From Rugalucina vietnamica (taxonomy: Eukaryota > Mollusca > Bivalvia > Lucinida > Lucinidae), in NCBI GenBank assembly GCA_964017185.1, contig OZ024880.1:44963071-45027070 (forward strand): a DNA stretch of 64,000 bases, given 5' to 3'. Under the pieces are notes generated by a model. The model did no database searches, was not told the origin of the DNA, and saw only the letters and a program-made list of their open reading frames with translations. Positions 22,794 to 34,680 of this stretch are shown piece after piece. A program made the translations under genes and the position numbers. The number at the start of each line of letters is the position of its first letter. Within the stretch, counting starts at the first letter, position 1.

Positions 22794-23504
22794 CGCCGGT
22801 GGATCGGGCGTCAGACTCTTTGATGGTCCCGACATAAAGCTATTCATTTTAGTTGGTTGGGGTCGGAGCTTCTTGTCTGTTGCTTGGCCTACCGGGGTTC
22901 AACTGGTGTTTTTCTTTTGGTCCGGAGTTTCAGTAAGTTATTCGGCGCCCAGGGATCTCAAATGTCGGGCAGATTACTCTGTGAGTCCTCGTTTTTGATT
23001 CATCATGGTATTTATCATGATTTATTTGTTTGTCCAATGCACCACGAGGACCGACCAACTAACTAAATGTTGTGAACTACGGCAGAAGCTGAGGATGAGG
23101 TTAGAACTCTAACTAGTCAATGAATCATCAAGGACAAACGAATAAATCATGATAATCACATTGATGAATCAAGAACGAGGACTCAACAGATTCAGTAAGC
23201 TGCCCGACGATGGAGCCCGACCCACCGGCGTGCAATTAAAGAAGGCAGCATACTTATCGACCATGATTGGGTTAAAAACTAAGCATGCAGATTGTCGCAT
23301 AGTATTTAAGTTATATCCTATACGTCTGTAACGTGTTATGATGTTTCTGAATTGAAAAGAAAAATCATTCCTTCCTATACGTTTCTTAAATTTGTAAACC
23401 AAGTCACCATAAAATTCTGGTTCCGAAAGGGGACTTAGCCCAACATTGAATTTGGAAATCAATTCATAGTGTCTGCGATAAAATTTAGAAAATGTTTTAG
23501 TTAA
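22794..23504. mobile_element. Penelope-like fragments, head to tail reversed
   Basis: 22794-23104 (+) runs from the end of the RT frame (CGCCGGTGGATCGGGCGTCA) into the 3' region. 23105-23504 (-) runs from the same region back to the RT C-terminus (FYGDLVYKFKKRIGR on the minus strand). Confidence 0.7.
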
Positions 23505-23962
23505 CCCTTTTTACTTCATGTATGTTACCAGCAAATGACAATATAACGGATATTTGCTCCGAAATGCTACTATATATTTCCGCTGTTTTTCTCTACATTG
23601 TAAAATGTTAACATACACCTACGGAAACTCCTAACGCATACACATTTGTTTTGACATTATCTTGAAATATCCAGTTTATGCATGAAAAATAATTAAGTTT
23701 AAATCTAGGGATTAGTTTGCTGTAAGCGTTGGAAGTTTAAGTATATTCCTCCTCTGCTATACGATCACATAGGGTAAACATACTATAAACGTGTGCTCGT
23801 TCTGCATTTGCTTAAAAATATCACGTTTAAAACATCACATATTTAACATGTGTCCATTGTTTGCTTCACTCAATATTTACCCGAATTGTATTTGCTAAGA
23901 AATTCTTTGCATGTATCTTGTATTCGTTATAAAGTGCATAAAAGAGACAAAATGTGAAACAA
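23505..23962. other. Unassigned stretch
   Basis: AT-rich. No gene or recognised repeat. Confidence 0.5.
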
Positions 23963-24655
23963 AAGCTTACTGAAACCCGGAGCAAAAGAAAAACACCATT
24001 TGAACCCCGGTGGGTCAAGCAACAGACAAGAAGCTCCGACCCCAACCAACTAAAATGAATAGCTTTATGTCGAGGCCACCATAGAGTTTGAAGCCCGACC
24101 CACCGGCGTACAGTTAAAGAAGGTATCATAGTTACCAACCATGGTTGGGTTAAAAACTAAGCATGCAGACTGTCGCATAATATTCAAATTATAACCTATA
24201 CATCTGTAACGTGTTATGATGTTAATGAACTGAAAAAACAAATCAGTCCTTACTATAAGTTTATTTAATTTGTAAACCAAGTCACCATAAAATTCTGGTT
24301 CTGAAAGGCCCTAACGTAAAAGCGTCTTTAGCCCAACATTAACTCATAGAGTCTGTGATAAAATTTAAAAAAAAAAAAAAAACGTTTTTCGAAGTTTATG
24401 ATACCGATAGCCCTGCTGGAGAAGTTTGGCTGTTAAACATTTATCTCACGCGTTGAAGCCCGCCAGTTATTTTATATTACTGATCGTTCCAAGGCGATAC
24501 TTGTGTGGTGGTTCCTATTGTTTTATGTCTTGGTGTTGATTTTTTGTGCTCTTGGCAACTTATATGCCCCTTCATATTTTGGTTATGTTTGGGTAACTGA
24601 GTGGCCACCTATTGAAAAAAAATAGCTGCCCATTCGGCTTACAATATGTTTTGGA
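23963..24655. mobile_element. Two more Penelope-like fragments in opposite orientation
   Basis: 23963-24457 (-) covers the 3' region and RT C-terminus. 24458-24655 (+) is a stretch of the 3' region ending near CTTACAATATGTTTTGG, without the terminal CTACTTGTACC. Confidence 0.65.
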
Positions 24656-27087
24656 AGAGTCTATTGATAGTTCGTCTCTCACTAATGAGAAAGACCATCA
24701 TTATTTCTTGAATAGTGCTGATGTGTGTTGGTGAGTTCTTTGATGGCTGACTAGGCCAATTCTGGCTCTAAACTGTCGGTTGCAAGTAGAGCAAGTCAAT
24801 GTCATAGAGTCTGATGGTGGCACATTTGTTTTGGCTTTGCGCTCTCTTCGCTTTCTTTCAGCTTCACAGATTCTCTTCTTTTCATAAAGAGCTGCTCCTT
24901 TGTTGATGAGACCTCGCCACTTTGATCGCTCCTGTGCAGTCTGTTCCCAGGACCCCATTGGTATTTCGAAATCCTTCAGAGAGGCTTTGAGGGTGTCTTT
25001 GTAGCGTTTCTTCTGGCCACCTTGAGAGCGCTTTCCCTCCTGTAGTTCTCCATAGAAAACTTTCTTTGGAAGTCGCGCATCAGGCATTCTTATAACATGG
25101 CCAGTCCATCTTAGCTGTGCTAGCTTTAAGACTGTATGCATGCTTTGCATCCCTGCTTTCGTCAGGACCTCTGTGTCTGGAATCTTGTCCTGTCACTTGA
25201 TTTTTAACAACTTTCTCAAACAGCTTAAGTGGAAATGGTTAAGTCTCTTTGCATGGCGTTGGTATACTGTCCAGGTCTCACATGCATACAAGAGGGTTGG
25301 CAGTACCACAGCCTTGTAGACTTTATAGGTTATAACTTGAATGTTATGCGACAGTCTGTATGCTTAGTCTTTAACCCAATCATGGTTGATAACTATGCTG
25401 CCTTCTTTAATTGCACGCCGGTGGGTCGGGCGTCAGACTCTATGATGGCCCCGACTTAAAGCTATTCATTTTAGTTGGTTGGGGCCGGAGCTTCTTGTCT
25501 GTTGCTTGGCCCACCGGGGTCCAACTGGTGTTTTTCTGTTGCTCCGGAGTTAGTAGGTTATTCGGCGCACAGGGATCTCCATCGTCGGGCAGCTTACTCA
25601 ATCTGTGAGTCCTGGTTTTTGATTCATCAGGATGTTTATCATGATTTATTTGTTTGTTCTTGATGATTCATTGACTAGTTAGAGACTAACCACGAGGACC
25701 GAAGAACTAACTAAATGTTGTGAACCACTGCAGAAGCTGAGGGTGAGGTTAGGTACCTGTAAAACCGGTTTAAGCCCGCCAGTAACTTTGTGTTACTGAT
25801 CGTTCCAAGTCGATACTTCTGTAGTGGTTCTTTTTGTTTTATGTCTTGGTGTTTAAAATTTTTTGTGCTGTTGGCGCCTTATGTATGTTTTCATATTTTT
25901 AGTTAAGTTAAGGTAACTGAGTGGCCACCTATTGGGAAAATAGCTGCTCATTCGGCTTACGATATGTTTCATGGTATGAGTACCTGATTGTTAGTTTGGT
26001 TTTTTCCCACCTCGGTTTTTGGAGTGGGAATCTTTTTCTGATTGCGCCTTTTCCTGATCTTTGCCTACTTGTACCTTTTCAGCTTGGTGTCAAGCTTGAT
26101 TCCATTTCGCTCCCAGACATTTGCACGGAGTCGTCCGAATGCCACACTAGCCTTTGCAATTCTGGCAGTGATCTCATCATCAATATGCACTGCTCTGGAG
26201 AGAGTGCTTCCCAGGTAGGTGAACTTGTCAACAACTTTCAGTTTTTGCCCATTCACAGTGATGGTTGGTTCATTATATGGCTTTCCGGGCGCTGGTTGGT
26301 GTACAACCTCTGTCTTTTTTGTGCTGATTGTGAGATCATAGTTATCACATGACTGTGAGACTTGATCCATGGCTCTTTGCATTTTTGCCTCTGTGCTGGT
26401 ATTCTTATCCATATCATCTGCATAGAGAAGCTCATCTAGCACATCAGTCTGGACCTTAGTTTTGGCTTGCAACCTTCTGAGGTTGAATATGTTGCCATCA
26501 AAACGGTACCTGATTGGAAAACCAGCGTCACTGTCCTGAAAAGCATCCATAAGCATGGCAGAAAACATCATGCTGAACAGTGTTGGTGCCAGAACACAGC
26601 CTTGTTTGACCCCATTTGTTACTTCAAATGGCTCAGAGAACTCTCCATCATTTTGCACACGTGCCTGCATGCCATCATGAAACTGCCGCACCATTGCTAT
26701 GAATCTGGGTGGACAGCCAAACTTGGCCATGATTTTCCAGAGTCCATCACGACTAACAGTGTCAAAAGCTTTGGTGAGGTCAACAAACGTCATGTATAGA
26801 TCTACATTCTGTTCTTGGCATTTCTCCTGAAGCTGTCTTGCTGTAAATATCATGTCTATTGTCCCTCTGTCTTTTCTGAATCCACATTGACTTTCTGGGA
26901 TAAGTCCCGTCTGATCAAGATGAACATTCAGACGATTCAACAGAATTTTTGCAAGTATCTTCCCAGCAATTGATAGGAGGGAGATGCCTCTGTGATTGTC
27001 ACAGACTTGAGGATTTCCTTTCCGCTTGTATAGGTGGATTATGGATGCATCCTTAAATTCTTGTGGGATAGCCTCCTTTCTCCACAT
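24656..27087 (-). pseudogene. LINE reverse transcriptase with C2H2 finger, split by an insertion
   Basis: Read right to left. 27087-26079 encodes [37 protein letters not shown], motif A ([16 protein letters not shown]), [18 protein letters not shown], the catalytic LLYADD and [10 protein letters not shown], up to KLDTKLK. After the 750-bp insertion (25325-26074) the reading resumes with [31 protein letters not shown] and a terminal C2H2 motif (CSTCNRQFRARIGLVSHQRTH, Cys-Cys-His-His). The frame is otherwise largely open, so the element was probably young when hit. Its 5' end is truncated at 27087 and no endonuclease domain is present. The clade is not settled (RTE- or Jockey-related families are candidates). 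Confidence 0.85.
25325..26074 (+). mobile_element. 5'-truncated Penelope-like insertion in the LINE, with CTTT duplication
   Basis: It starts inside the RT C-terminus ([10 protein letters not shown]) and ends at the family 3' end CTACTTGTACC. The LINE codons on both sides join to KLK-VYK. CTTT is present at 25321-25324 and again at 26075-26078, a short target-site duplication with one extra T. Truncated 5' end, fixed 3' end and target duplication together fit target-primed reverse transcription. Confidence 0.85.
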
Positions 27088-27235
27088 TACCAGTCTATTA
27101 CCAGTCAACTGTCAGTAGCCAAAATACGTGAAAATGCCTATTTACAGTCAACTGGCAGTAGCCAAAAAACGTTTAAATGGCTATTACCAGTCAACTGTCA
27201 GTAGCCAAAAAACGTTAAAATGGCTATTTACAGTC
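27086..27235. repeat. 43-bp minisatellite, about 3 units
   Basis: The unit contains ACCAGTCAACTGTCAGTAGC, then CAAAAAACGTTAAAATGGCT. The same repeat in inverted orientation is at 44842-44985. It abuts the 5'-truncated end of the LINE. Confidence 0.85.
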
Positions 27236-28010
27236 AGGCTTGAAATTTTATTATAACTTGAAAGGTTTTATTTCGGCCCTTATCTTCTTTTTGTCATTAA
27301 GATAATGTGACAAATTAATTCAGCCTCAAATGACGGAACCCTGTCCTCAGTCATGGGATTCGGCTAAACTCAAGTCAAATGACGGCCAGTCTGTAATTCG
27401 AATTAATGATTATCGTTTGAATAAATGCTTTGCTAACCACGGTTAACAGTTGATCTCATGTCCGGGCGTTCTGCTATACAAACCACACTGTACCTGTACA
27501 AACCGTTCGGGGAAATAACACCAGCAATTAGATCACGAATTAGCAGCAGCTCGTATTGCAAATCAGGAGAGATAGAATGACTTAAAATTTTGAGAGTATA
27601 CATTGACTAAATCTTTACACAGAAATCAGCAGTTCGTTCCCCTAGTTAATGTACTTGTATTGTTGCATCCTCGGCGAAATTGTAGATGTCAGGCTATTTG
27701 GCTTAATGGTCTGTGGGTGTCTCGAATGCTACACGTTTGTGGGTCAGCCTGGTGCAGGTTAAGTTTATGCAGGAGTGGAATAAACAACAAGATGATTTCA
27801 GATAATATGAAATAAATAGGTTTTACCTATTGCCGTGCATCCTAAACACACAACAATGAAAACTTTAAAATAATATAAATGCTATGCAATAAATGATCTT
27901 ACACGAGTACTTATTTCACAACTCACCAAAGTGTGCTAAAAGTGCAATAAGCAACTTATTATATGGTTCGTCCGTGTGTACGAACGATAACCACTCCCTT
28001 AGAGCTGATG
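27236..28010. other. Unassigned stretch
   Basis: No convincing gene. A weak A-box-like TGGCTTAATGGT at about 27697 has no matching B box. Confidence 0.5.
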
Positions 28011-28145
28011 TAGATAAAAAATGGCTTTGGTTGGCCAAGGGATTTCAGAGAAGATTTTTGAAAATGTGACTGTACGGACGCACGCCGACTCTAGTACCAT
28101 CCTATAAGCTATACATGAGCATTCGGCTCAGGTCAGCTAAAATCG
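28011..28145 (+). mobile_element. 3' end of an AGGTGAGC element
   Basis: GGCTTTGGTTGGCCAAG, then GTACGGACGCACGCCGA and CATTCGGCTCAGGTCAGCTAAAA. It is a truncated copy of the family's last part. Confidence 0.7.
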
Positions 28146-28345
28146 TTGAATTTTGCAACAGAAAATGCAAAATAAATACTGTCAATTGTGAAACTATACA
28201 AGGGATAATTTGACTAATTACTCCCTGATAAGTTTCTGCCATTCCCCACTTTTGCATTTTCGATTTAGTCAAACAAAAATGAAAATTTCATTCTTTATTA
28301 AAATAATCATGTGATAAACATTAAAGAACAATTAATTTTCATGTA

Positions 28346-28583
28346 TGAGCCGCCGCATCAGAAAACCAACAATCTGCATATGCGAAACCAAAGGCACAGG
28401 TCAGGTGTGCAGTAACTATACAGCTGATCAGCGCCTTTCTTTTCAGTACAGGAATAGTAAAATCCCTCTTCCTGTTAAATTTTCAAGCTTCTTAAATCTA
28501 GGACTGTACAGACAGATATTTGTCAGGCCTGGTAACAAACCCAGATTGTTGGTTTTCTCGTGGTTTCCTCGTGCGAAGGCTCA
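28346..28583 (+). mobile_element. M1 MITE, full-length copy
   Basis: Begins TGAGCCGCCGC, ends AGGCTCA, and is flanked by TA on both sides. The internal palindrome is partly degraded (ACAGCTGATCAGCG). Confidence 0.75.
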
Positions 28584-29090
28584 TATACGACACCTGACAC
28601 CCTGTTTATTTGATACAAACATCCAACTATCAAACACAATCACAGATCAGCTTAATCACATACAAAACAAATCAGCCTGATTGGTTTTTATTGCATAATT
28701 AAATCAAATCAAAGGCCCTGATAGTACATGTATGTTTGAGTGAGAGCTTCCCTGGTATTGACTGACCTGCGTCATCTGAAAAACTGGATTTTTGCATAGC
28801 TGTTCAATCCCTATAACGTTTGTTAACCCAAATTTCCAAATCTAGAGCTATTTTCTGTGGTTGTATAATAGCTTTCGGATCTGGTCAAAACACCCAGGAC
28901 CTGGTCAGAACAACCAAATACCAATTTTCTCATAACACAGCTCATACATTTATATTTTCTTAGAACGATGTACTGCTCAGTGTGATAAACTAGATGGTAA
29001 CGTAACAATTCTCATTTATATTGGGTAGTCATAAAATTAAAAAAGAAATAAATAAAGAGAAAAAAAAAAGACATCAAACTATGACCAAAG
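28584..29090. other. Unassigned stretch
   Basis: No gene is seen. A short A-run lies at 29060-29069. Confidence 0.5.
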
Positions 29091-30270
29091 CAAACTTTGA
29101 AATCGGTCCACCAGTTCTGGAGAAGATTTTTGAAGAGTTTTTACCGTATATGGGCATGGCGGCCATCTTGGTAATGTGACCTAGATTATTTATATGCACA
29201 TTGATTCCCCCATTCTATAGATGCTTCACATAAAATTTGGCTTTGATTGGTCAAGCAGTTTCACAGGAGAAGATGTGTGAATATTATGGTAATATACATA
29301 TACATGTACAATACCCCGGGGTGGGGGCAGATGAGGCCCTTGGGTCCAATTTTGTTTTCAGAATCATTAATATTCGGTCCTACTGCCCATTTCCTGCAAG
29401 ACTTTCACTTTAAATGACTTTTTAAAAGTTTTCTCCATTCAAATGCATTGGGGACCTATGTTGACCTTGCCGTAAAATAGGCCAAGGTCATCACAGGGTC
29501 ATGATTCATATACACTTTGTAGTACTTGAGCCATCGATACTTTAGGCCAGGTTTCATTGAAATCGTTTTACTGGTTCTGGAGAAGATTTTTGAAGGGTTT
29601 TTACCATACATGGGCATGGCAGCCATCTTGGTCATGTGACCTGGATTATATTTATATATACACATTGGTTACCCCTTCCTGTTGATGCTTCACATAACAT
29701 TTGGCTTTGTTTGGCCAAGCGGTTTCAGAGGAGATGTTTGAATATTATGGAGATATACATGTATATTGCCACGGGGTGGGGCACATGAGCCTCTGTGGGG
29801 GCAGATGAGGCCCTTGGGTCCAATTTTGTTTTCAGAATCATTAATATTCAGTCCTACTGCCCATTTCCTGCAAGACTTTCACTTTAAATGACATTTTAAA
29901 AGTTTTCCTCATTCAAATGCATTGGCGACCTATGTTGACTTGCCGTAAAATAGGTCAAGGCCATCAATGCTTCATGCCAAGTTTCTTTGAAATCGGTCCA
30001 CCGGTTCTGGAGAAGATTTTTGAAGGGTTTTTACTATATATGGGCGTAGTGGCCATCTTGGTCATGTGACCTGGATTTCTTATATACACATTGGTTCCCC
30101 CTTCCTATAGATGCTTCATGTAAAATTTGGCTTTGATTGGCCGAGTGGTTTCAGAGGAGAAGATCTTTGAAATTGTGGACGGACAACGACGACAGGTGAC
30201 GGACGGACACCAGAGCATGGCTATCCTATAAGCTCACCATGTGAGCCTTCGGCTCAGGTGAGCTAAAAAC
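29091..30270 (+). mobile_element. AGGTGAGC tandem-repeat element (5' end missing)
   Basis: Three units of about 430-460 bp, each with TATGGGC(A/G)T(G/A)GC.GCCATCTTGG (29143, 29603, 30033), ATGCTTCACATAAAATTTGG and GGTTTCAGAGGAGAAGAT. It ends with GACGGACGG-type repeats and the hairpin GTGAGCCTTCGGCTC followed by AGGTGAGCTAAAAAC. There is no protein-coding capacity; frames crossing the units are chance. Confidence 0.8.
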
Positions 30271-30735
30271 AGGCAAATAGAACATACTTTGTGGGTATTC
30301 ATTAAAATCATGAATTTAAACAATTTATTCATCAACCCTCAATACAATCAAAAGTGTGACTACGTTTCAGAAATAGGCAACATTTTGTAACCCTCATCTC
30401 GTCTCTTGTCACCCTCATTAAAGTCTAAAGGTAAACAAAGTCACCAAAATAAAATCAACCAACAATTATGATAACAAACATCGATTTTTTGGTCAAAATT
30501 GATAATTTTGTTTATATCCAATCAAATTTGTGTGCCTTGATTTTTCATCAAAAATATCATAAACTTAAGAATCGCCTACATGTATATCAACAACTGTGGG
30601 CTTCAGCAAATATTTAATATCTCAAATAAACATTACAGTTGGCGAAATAAGGCCGTCTCTCGCCAAGCACTGCCCTACCACTCTGTATCAGACTGCTCAG
30701 GCGGAGTGCAGCAATTGTGTTCAGCTAGTTCCAGC
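30271..30735. other. Unassigned stretch (downstream of the recombinase exon)
   Basis: AT-rich with no gene. It may include the 3' untranslated part of the minus-strand recombinase-like exon. Confidence 0.4.
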
Positions 30736-31106
30736 TTAGGTTTCATAGGGCACTAGATTTTCCTTTGGAGGATCTAATACAGCAGCTACTCGCTTCTGAA
30801 TTTCACTTGAAGCAACCTTATACTTCTGTACACTTTTCTCAGATCTATGTCCAGTCCTTTGCATTATTTCTTGCTCATCCACCCCTGCCATGTAGAGTTG
30901 TGTCACACACGTTCTTTTACCGCTATGATTGGTATAATTCCCAGAAAGTTCAGCATGTGCCCATATTACTTTTATCATGTTTTTATGTTTATTTACTCCA
31001 ATGACTTGACTGCCATAGCGTATAGGGAGTCCAGCTAGTGGTCTTCGGTAAAAAGCGCCTCTATTTAACGCCACCAAATATTTCTTAAAAGATCTGCAAT
31101 TGGTTT
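30736..31106 (-). pseudogene. DUF3504/Crypton-like tyrosine recombinase, C-terminal exon
   Basis: The frame reads CRSFKKYLVALNRGAFYRRP, then HSGKRTCVTQLYMAGVDEQE, IMQRTGHRSEKSVQKYK and ends PYET-stop (TAA, 30736-30738). The box-II residues of tyrosine recombinases are visible: H-x-x-R in HSGKR, His-Arg in TGHRS and Tyr in QKYK. This is the C-terminal catalytic half of the DUF3504 family (KIAA1958/ZMYM2/QRICH1 and Crypton elements). The exon probably starts after an acceptor at 31107-31114 (ten Ts then CAG). The first AG would put a TGA in frame; the next AG, five bases on, does not. The first catalytic Arg and the part between this and the N-terminal exon were not found, so I call it incomplete. 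Confidence 0.7.
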
Positions 31107-31123
31107 CTCATCTGAAAAAAAAA

Positions 31124-32665
31124 AACCAGAGGACCAATGGTCCTGTAAACGCTCACCTGAGATCAGCTGCATATACCAATAAACATGTTTGAATATTATG
31201 GTATTTAACTCCAGTGCAGGGGCAGATAAGCCCTTGGGCCATTTTCTTTTTTCAGAATCTTCAATATTCTGTCCATTTGCCAATTTCCTGTTGGCTTTTT
31301 CCTTCAAATGACATTTTAACAGTTTTCCCAATTCAGATGCACAGGCAACCCATGTTGACCTTGCCATAAACTTGGTCAAGGTCATCACAGGGTCATGATT
31401 TATATATACATTGGAGTACTTTAGCCATCGATGCCTCACGCCAAGTTTCCTTGAAATCAGTCTATTGGTTTCAGAGAAGATGATTTTTGATGGGTTTTTA
31501 CCATATATGGGCATGGCGGCCATCTTGGTCATGTGACCTAGATTATTTATATAAACATTGATTCCCCCATTCTATAGATGCTTCACTTAAAATTTGGCTT
31601 TGTTTGGCCAAGCGGTTTCAGAGGAGAAGACGTTTGAATGTTATGGAAATATACATGTATATTGCCCCGGGGTGGGGGCACATGAGCCCCTGGGGTCCAA
31701 TTTTTTTCAGAATCATTAATATCCAGTCCTACTGCCCATTTCCTGCAAGACTTTCACTTTAAATGACATTTTAAAAGTTTTCCCCATTCAAATGCATTGG
31801 TGACCTATGTTGACCTTCCCGTAAAATAGGTCAAGGTCATCACAGGGTCATGATTTATATACACATTGTAGTGCTTGAGCCATCGATGCTTCGTGCCAAG
31901 TTTCGTTGAAATCGGTCAACTGGTTCTGGAGAAGAAGATTTTTGAACGGTTTTTACCATATATGGGCATGGCGGCCATCTTGGTCATGTGACCTGGATTT
32001 TTTATATACATATTTGTTACCCCTTCCTATTGATGCTTCACATAAAATTTCGCTTTGATTGGCCAAGCGGTTTCAGAGGAGAAGATGTTTGAATATTATG
32101 GAGATATACATGTATATTGCCCCGGGGTGGGGGCGGATGAGCCCCTGGTGCCCAATTTTTTTCAGAATCATTAATATTCAGTCCTACTGCTCATTTTCTG
32201 CAAGATTTTTCCTTTAAATGACAATTTAACAATTTTTCCCATTCAAATGCATTCGCGACCTATGTTGACCTTGCCGTAAAATAGGTCAAGGTCATCATAG
32301 GGTCATGATTTATATACACATTGTAGTGCTTGAGCCATTAATGCTTTATGCCAAGTTTGGTTGAAATCGGTCCAGTGGTTCCGGAGAAGAAGATTTTTGA
32401 AGGGTTTTTACCATATATGGGCATGGCGGCCATCTTGGTCATGTGACCTGAATTATTTATATACACATTGGTTCCCCCTTCCCATAGATGCTTCATGTAA
32501 AATTTGGCTTTGATTGGCCAAGCGGTTTAAGAGGAGAAGATCTTTGAAAATGGTGGACGACGGACGGACGACGGACGGACGGAGGACGACGGACGGACGG
32601 ACGACGGAGCATGGGTATACTATAAGCTCACCTTGTGAGCCTGACGGCTCAGGTGAGCTAAAAAC
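31124..32665 (+). mobile_element. AGGTGAGC tandem-repeat element, complete
   Basis: The 5' end is AACCAGAGGACCAATGGTCC with CGCTCACCTGAGATC. Three units follow (GGCGGCCATCTTGGTCATGT at about 31517, 31972 and 32427). Then come GACGGACGG repeats and the 3' hairpin ending CGGCTCAGGTGAGCTAAAAAC. CTCACCTGAG near the 5' end and CTCAGGTGAG at the 3' end form an inverted pair. It lies in the putative intron of the recombinase gene. Confidence 0.85.
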
Positions 32666-32675
32666 ACACCATCAA

Positions 32676-32870
32676 GAAGACATGTCCGTGAAATAAATAC
32701 CCCCTTGAACCCCTATTTTATACAGTAAAACAGGAGTTTACAGGGATGTGCCTATCCAAAGCATAGATTGTGGGTACTCGTTAAAACCGCCTCAGCGAGG
32801 CGGTTCTCATGTGTGCCTACAATTAATGTTTTGAGCACATAAAATAAACATACCATAATTTTTCTAATGA
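32676..32870. mobile_element. M2 hairpin MITE, degenerate copy
   Basis: Contains GACATGTCCGTG...AATAC, then the palindrome core ACTCGTTAAAACCGCCTC / GAGGCGGTTCTC, flanked by inverted CATAGATTGTGGGTA-type sequence. It matches the better-preserved copy at 62705-62965. Confidence 0.7.
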
Positions 32871-33011
32871 GATTTCAATTTTTACAGAGCTGCAATGATC
32901 TCAATTTCAATTTTTCGTATAAATGCTAAGAATCGGACTATTTGGTACAATTTAATTCAGACATCAGTTCCACTTGTTTACACAAATTATTTCTATAATA
33001 TTTACTGTCCA

Positions 33012-33185
33012 AACATGGGCGGATCCAGAGGGGGGAGGGGGGGGGGACAGGGGGTCCGCCCCCCTCTCCCCTGGAATTGCCAGATTATTTGTTTTTGCCA
33101 TGTTGAAATTTTCTGTCAGACCCCTTCTGGGAATTTGGACCCCCCCCCCCCTTGGGAAAATTTTCTGGATCCGCGCATGCCAAAC
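33012..33185. mobile_element. GGCGGATCCAG TIR element
   Basis: Left end TGGGCGGATCCAGAGG, right end CTGGATCCGCGCATGCC, with G- and C-runs inside and no coding capacity. Elements of this look are common in marine invertebrates (general knowledge). Confidence 0.6.
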
Positions 33186-33551
33186 ACGATCTTTCAGAAT
33201 CTTTTTTTTCAAAATAATTACTTCCCTTGCTAACATTTTCTCAAATTTATTTTCTCCTCGGGAAATACTTGGATTTTTTGTTTATTTCAATACAGGTTTT
33301 CATTCTATTTATGTGACAACTTTTTGAACGTGACAGAATGACAAATTTTCCTTCAGGTGCTCCACAAAAGGGTGAATTTACAAACACAGTTTCTGAAATT
33401 CGAGCCATGTTGGCATGACATTCAATGACAAAATATAACAAAAAGATACATACCATTTAGGCTGTAATGTCTTATCCGTTTGTTAGAGAGTTCCAAGTCC
33501 TTTTAGCCCCCTTTGTACGTTTTGGAGCTTTGTCTACTGAACTTGACATAC

Positions 33552-33834
33552 TTTCCATGGGCGATAGGGTTCGACTTCTTTCTTCCGCGCTTCCACCACA
33601 AATCTGCTCAAATAATGGTTCATCTGCTCCACTGTCATTAACTGTATTTCCGGCACGAATTCAGGTCCAGCAGCATTTCTCCAAGAGGAAAAGACCCCTG
33701 CAGCCCAGTTTGTGTTTTTCTTTGTGTTTCTGTTCTTATGGTTCTCTATGAGCTGACGGATATCATAATCGGATACTGTCGGCACAAATCGGGATGTGGC
33801 GGTTTCAGCACCCGTTTCAGCAACAGTGGCATCG
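33552..33834 (-). pseudogene. DUF3504/Crypton-like recombinase, N-terminal exon
   Basis: The exon is bounded by an acceptor (TTTTTGTTTTAG before 33834) and a strong donor (AAA|GTATGT, GT at 33551-33550). The open frame gives SRFVPTVSDYDIRQLIENHK, NTKKNTNWAAGVFSSW and MTVEQMNHYLSRFVVEARKK then EVEPYRPWK. This fits the N-terminal helical domain that precedes the recombinase domain in DUF3504 proteins (NTK..T.W....F..W, then LS.F....RK and Y.P). The C-terminal exon is at 30736-31106, same strand. Both could be parts of one domesticated or Crypton-derived gene, but the middle is missing. Confidence 0.6.
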
Positions 33835-34289
33835 CTAAAACAAAAATATAAATATCAAAGATTTTCGTTTTATCAAAAGGTGTTAACTGAAATTTTAAAT
33901 TGTTACAGCTTATAAAACCGCTGTTACATCTTGGACCGTATATCTACATGTCTATTTCCTTATATTTGGCGGTTCTAGCGTGTACCCTTGATCTATGACC
34001 AATCAGTACTTTATGTGGGCAGAAACAAGAGAACCCCGAGAAAAACCACCTGGCACACCCGCAAGCAGAACTTGGCTTGTCTCACACATGCTAGTGGATA
34101 ATTTCCTGTCATAAAAAGTGTTATGAACACACATGACATGTATTATCACTTTTATGGGAATATGAGATGTAATTGATGACGTATGTAAAAACAATGTAAA
34201 TTTTCATTGAAAATATGAATATTACACTCATGGTTATTTCCATATATATCCGTATGAAACTTATTGTTGCTTTGTATAGAGGAGTTCAA
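33835..34289. other. Mixed repeat remnants
   Basis: 33965-34000 resembles one half of an M2 hairpin (GGCGGTTCTAGCGTGTACCC). 34025-34055 (AACCCCGAGAAAAACCACC) resembles a repeat segment common in marine animals. No gene. Confidence 0.4.
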
Positions 34290-34450
34290 TTTTTCAGTCA
34301 TGTCAGGATGGACCCAACTCTTCCTGGGTTTAACCAGTACTGTAGGGAGTTAATGTGTCTTGCTCAAGGACACAACAAGGTGACACATGTGGGGATTGAA
34401 ACCAGGATCTCTCTATTCGGAGTTCCACACTCTACCACTACGCCATCACG
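34290..34450 (-). mobile_element. tRNA-derived SINE
   Basis: On the minus strand an A box (TGGCGTAGTGGTAGAG) is followed by a B box (GGTTTCAATCC) at the usual distance, then CCTTGAGCAAGACACATTAA. It is not a tRNA gene: there is no complete cloverleaf, and a second diverged copy lies at 2927-3052. Confidence 0.65.
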
Positions 34451-34680
34451 AAAACATGTCCGTGTAATGTATACCCCCTTGATTCCTTGAACCCCACTTT
34501 CATATAGCAAAACTGGGGTATGCAGGGGTATACCTATTTTTCTTATTTTTGCTTCAAATCATAGATTGTGGGTACTCGTTAGAAACGCCTCGCCGAGGCG
34601 ATTCTAACGTGTACCCATAATCTAAGTTTTGAGCAATAATAAGAAAAATATCAATTTTTCAGCTGAAAATGTTCAATTTT
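34446..34680. mobile_element. M2 hairpin MITE
   Basis: Starts CACGAAAACATGTCCGTGTA. The core is GTTAGAAACGCCTCG / CCGAGGCGATTCTAAC with ATAGATTGTGGGTACTC on one side and its complement on the other. It directly abuts the SINE. Confidence 0.8.

Noticed and set aside
31107..31532. 155-codon minus-strand open frame, and a similar one at 56213-56635
   Set aside because: They run across AGGTGAGC repeat units and change between units. The only real coding part nearby is the recombinase exon below 31107, in another frame.
32964..33236. 90-codon minus-strand open frame
   Set aside because: It is the translation of the GGCGGATCCAG TIR element with G/C runs. Similar frames are common in repeats.
34382..34448. 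tRNA gene on the minus strand
   Set aside because: A and B boxes are present, but the arms do not form a cloverleaf and the sequence continues into a SINE body shared with 2927-3052.
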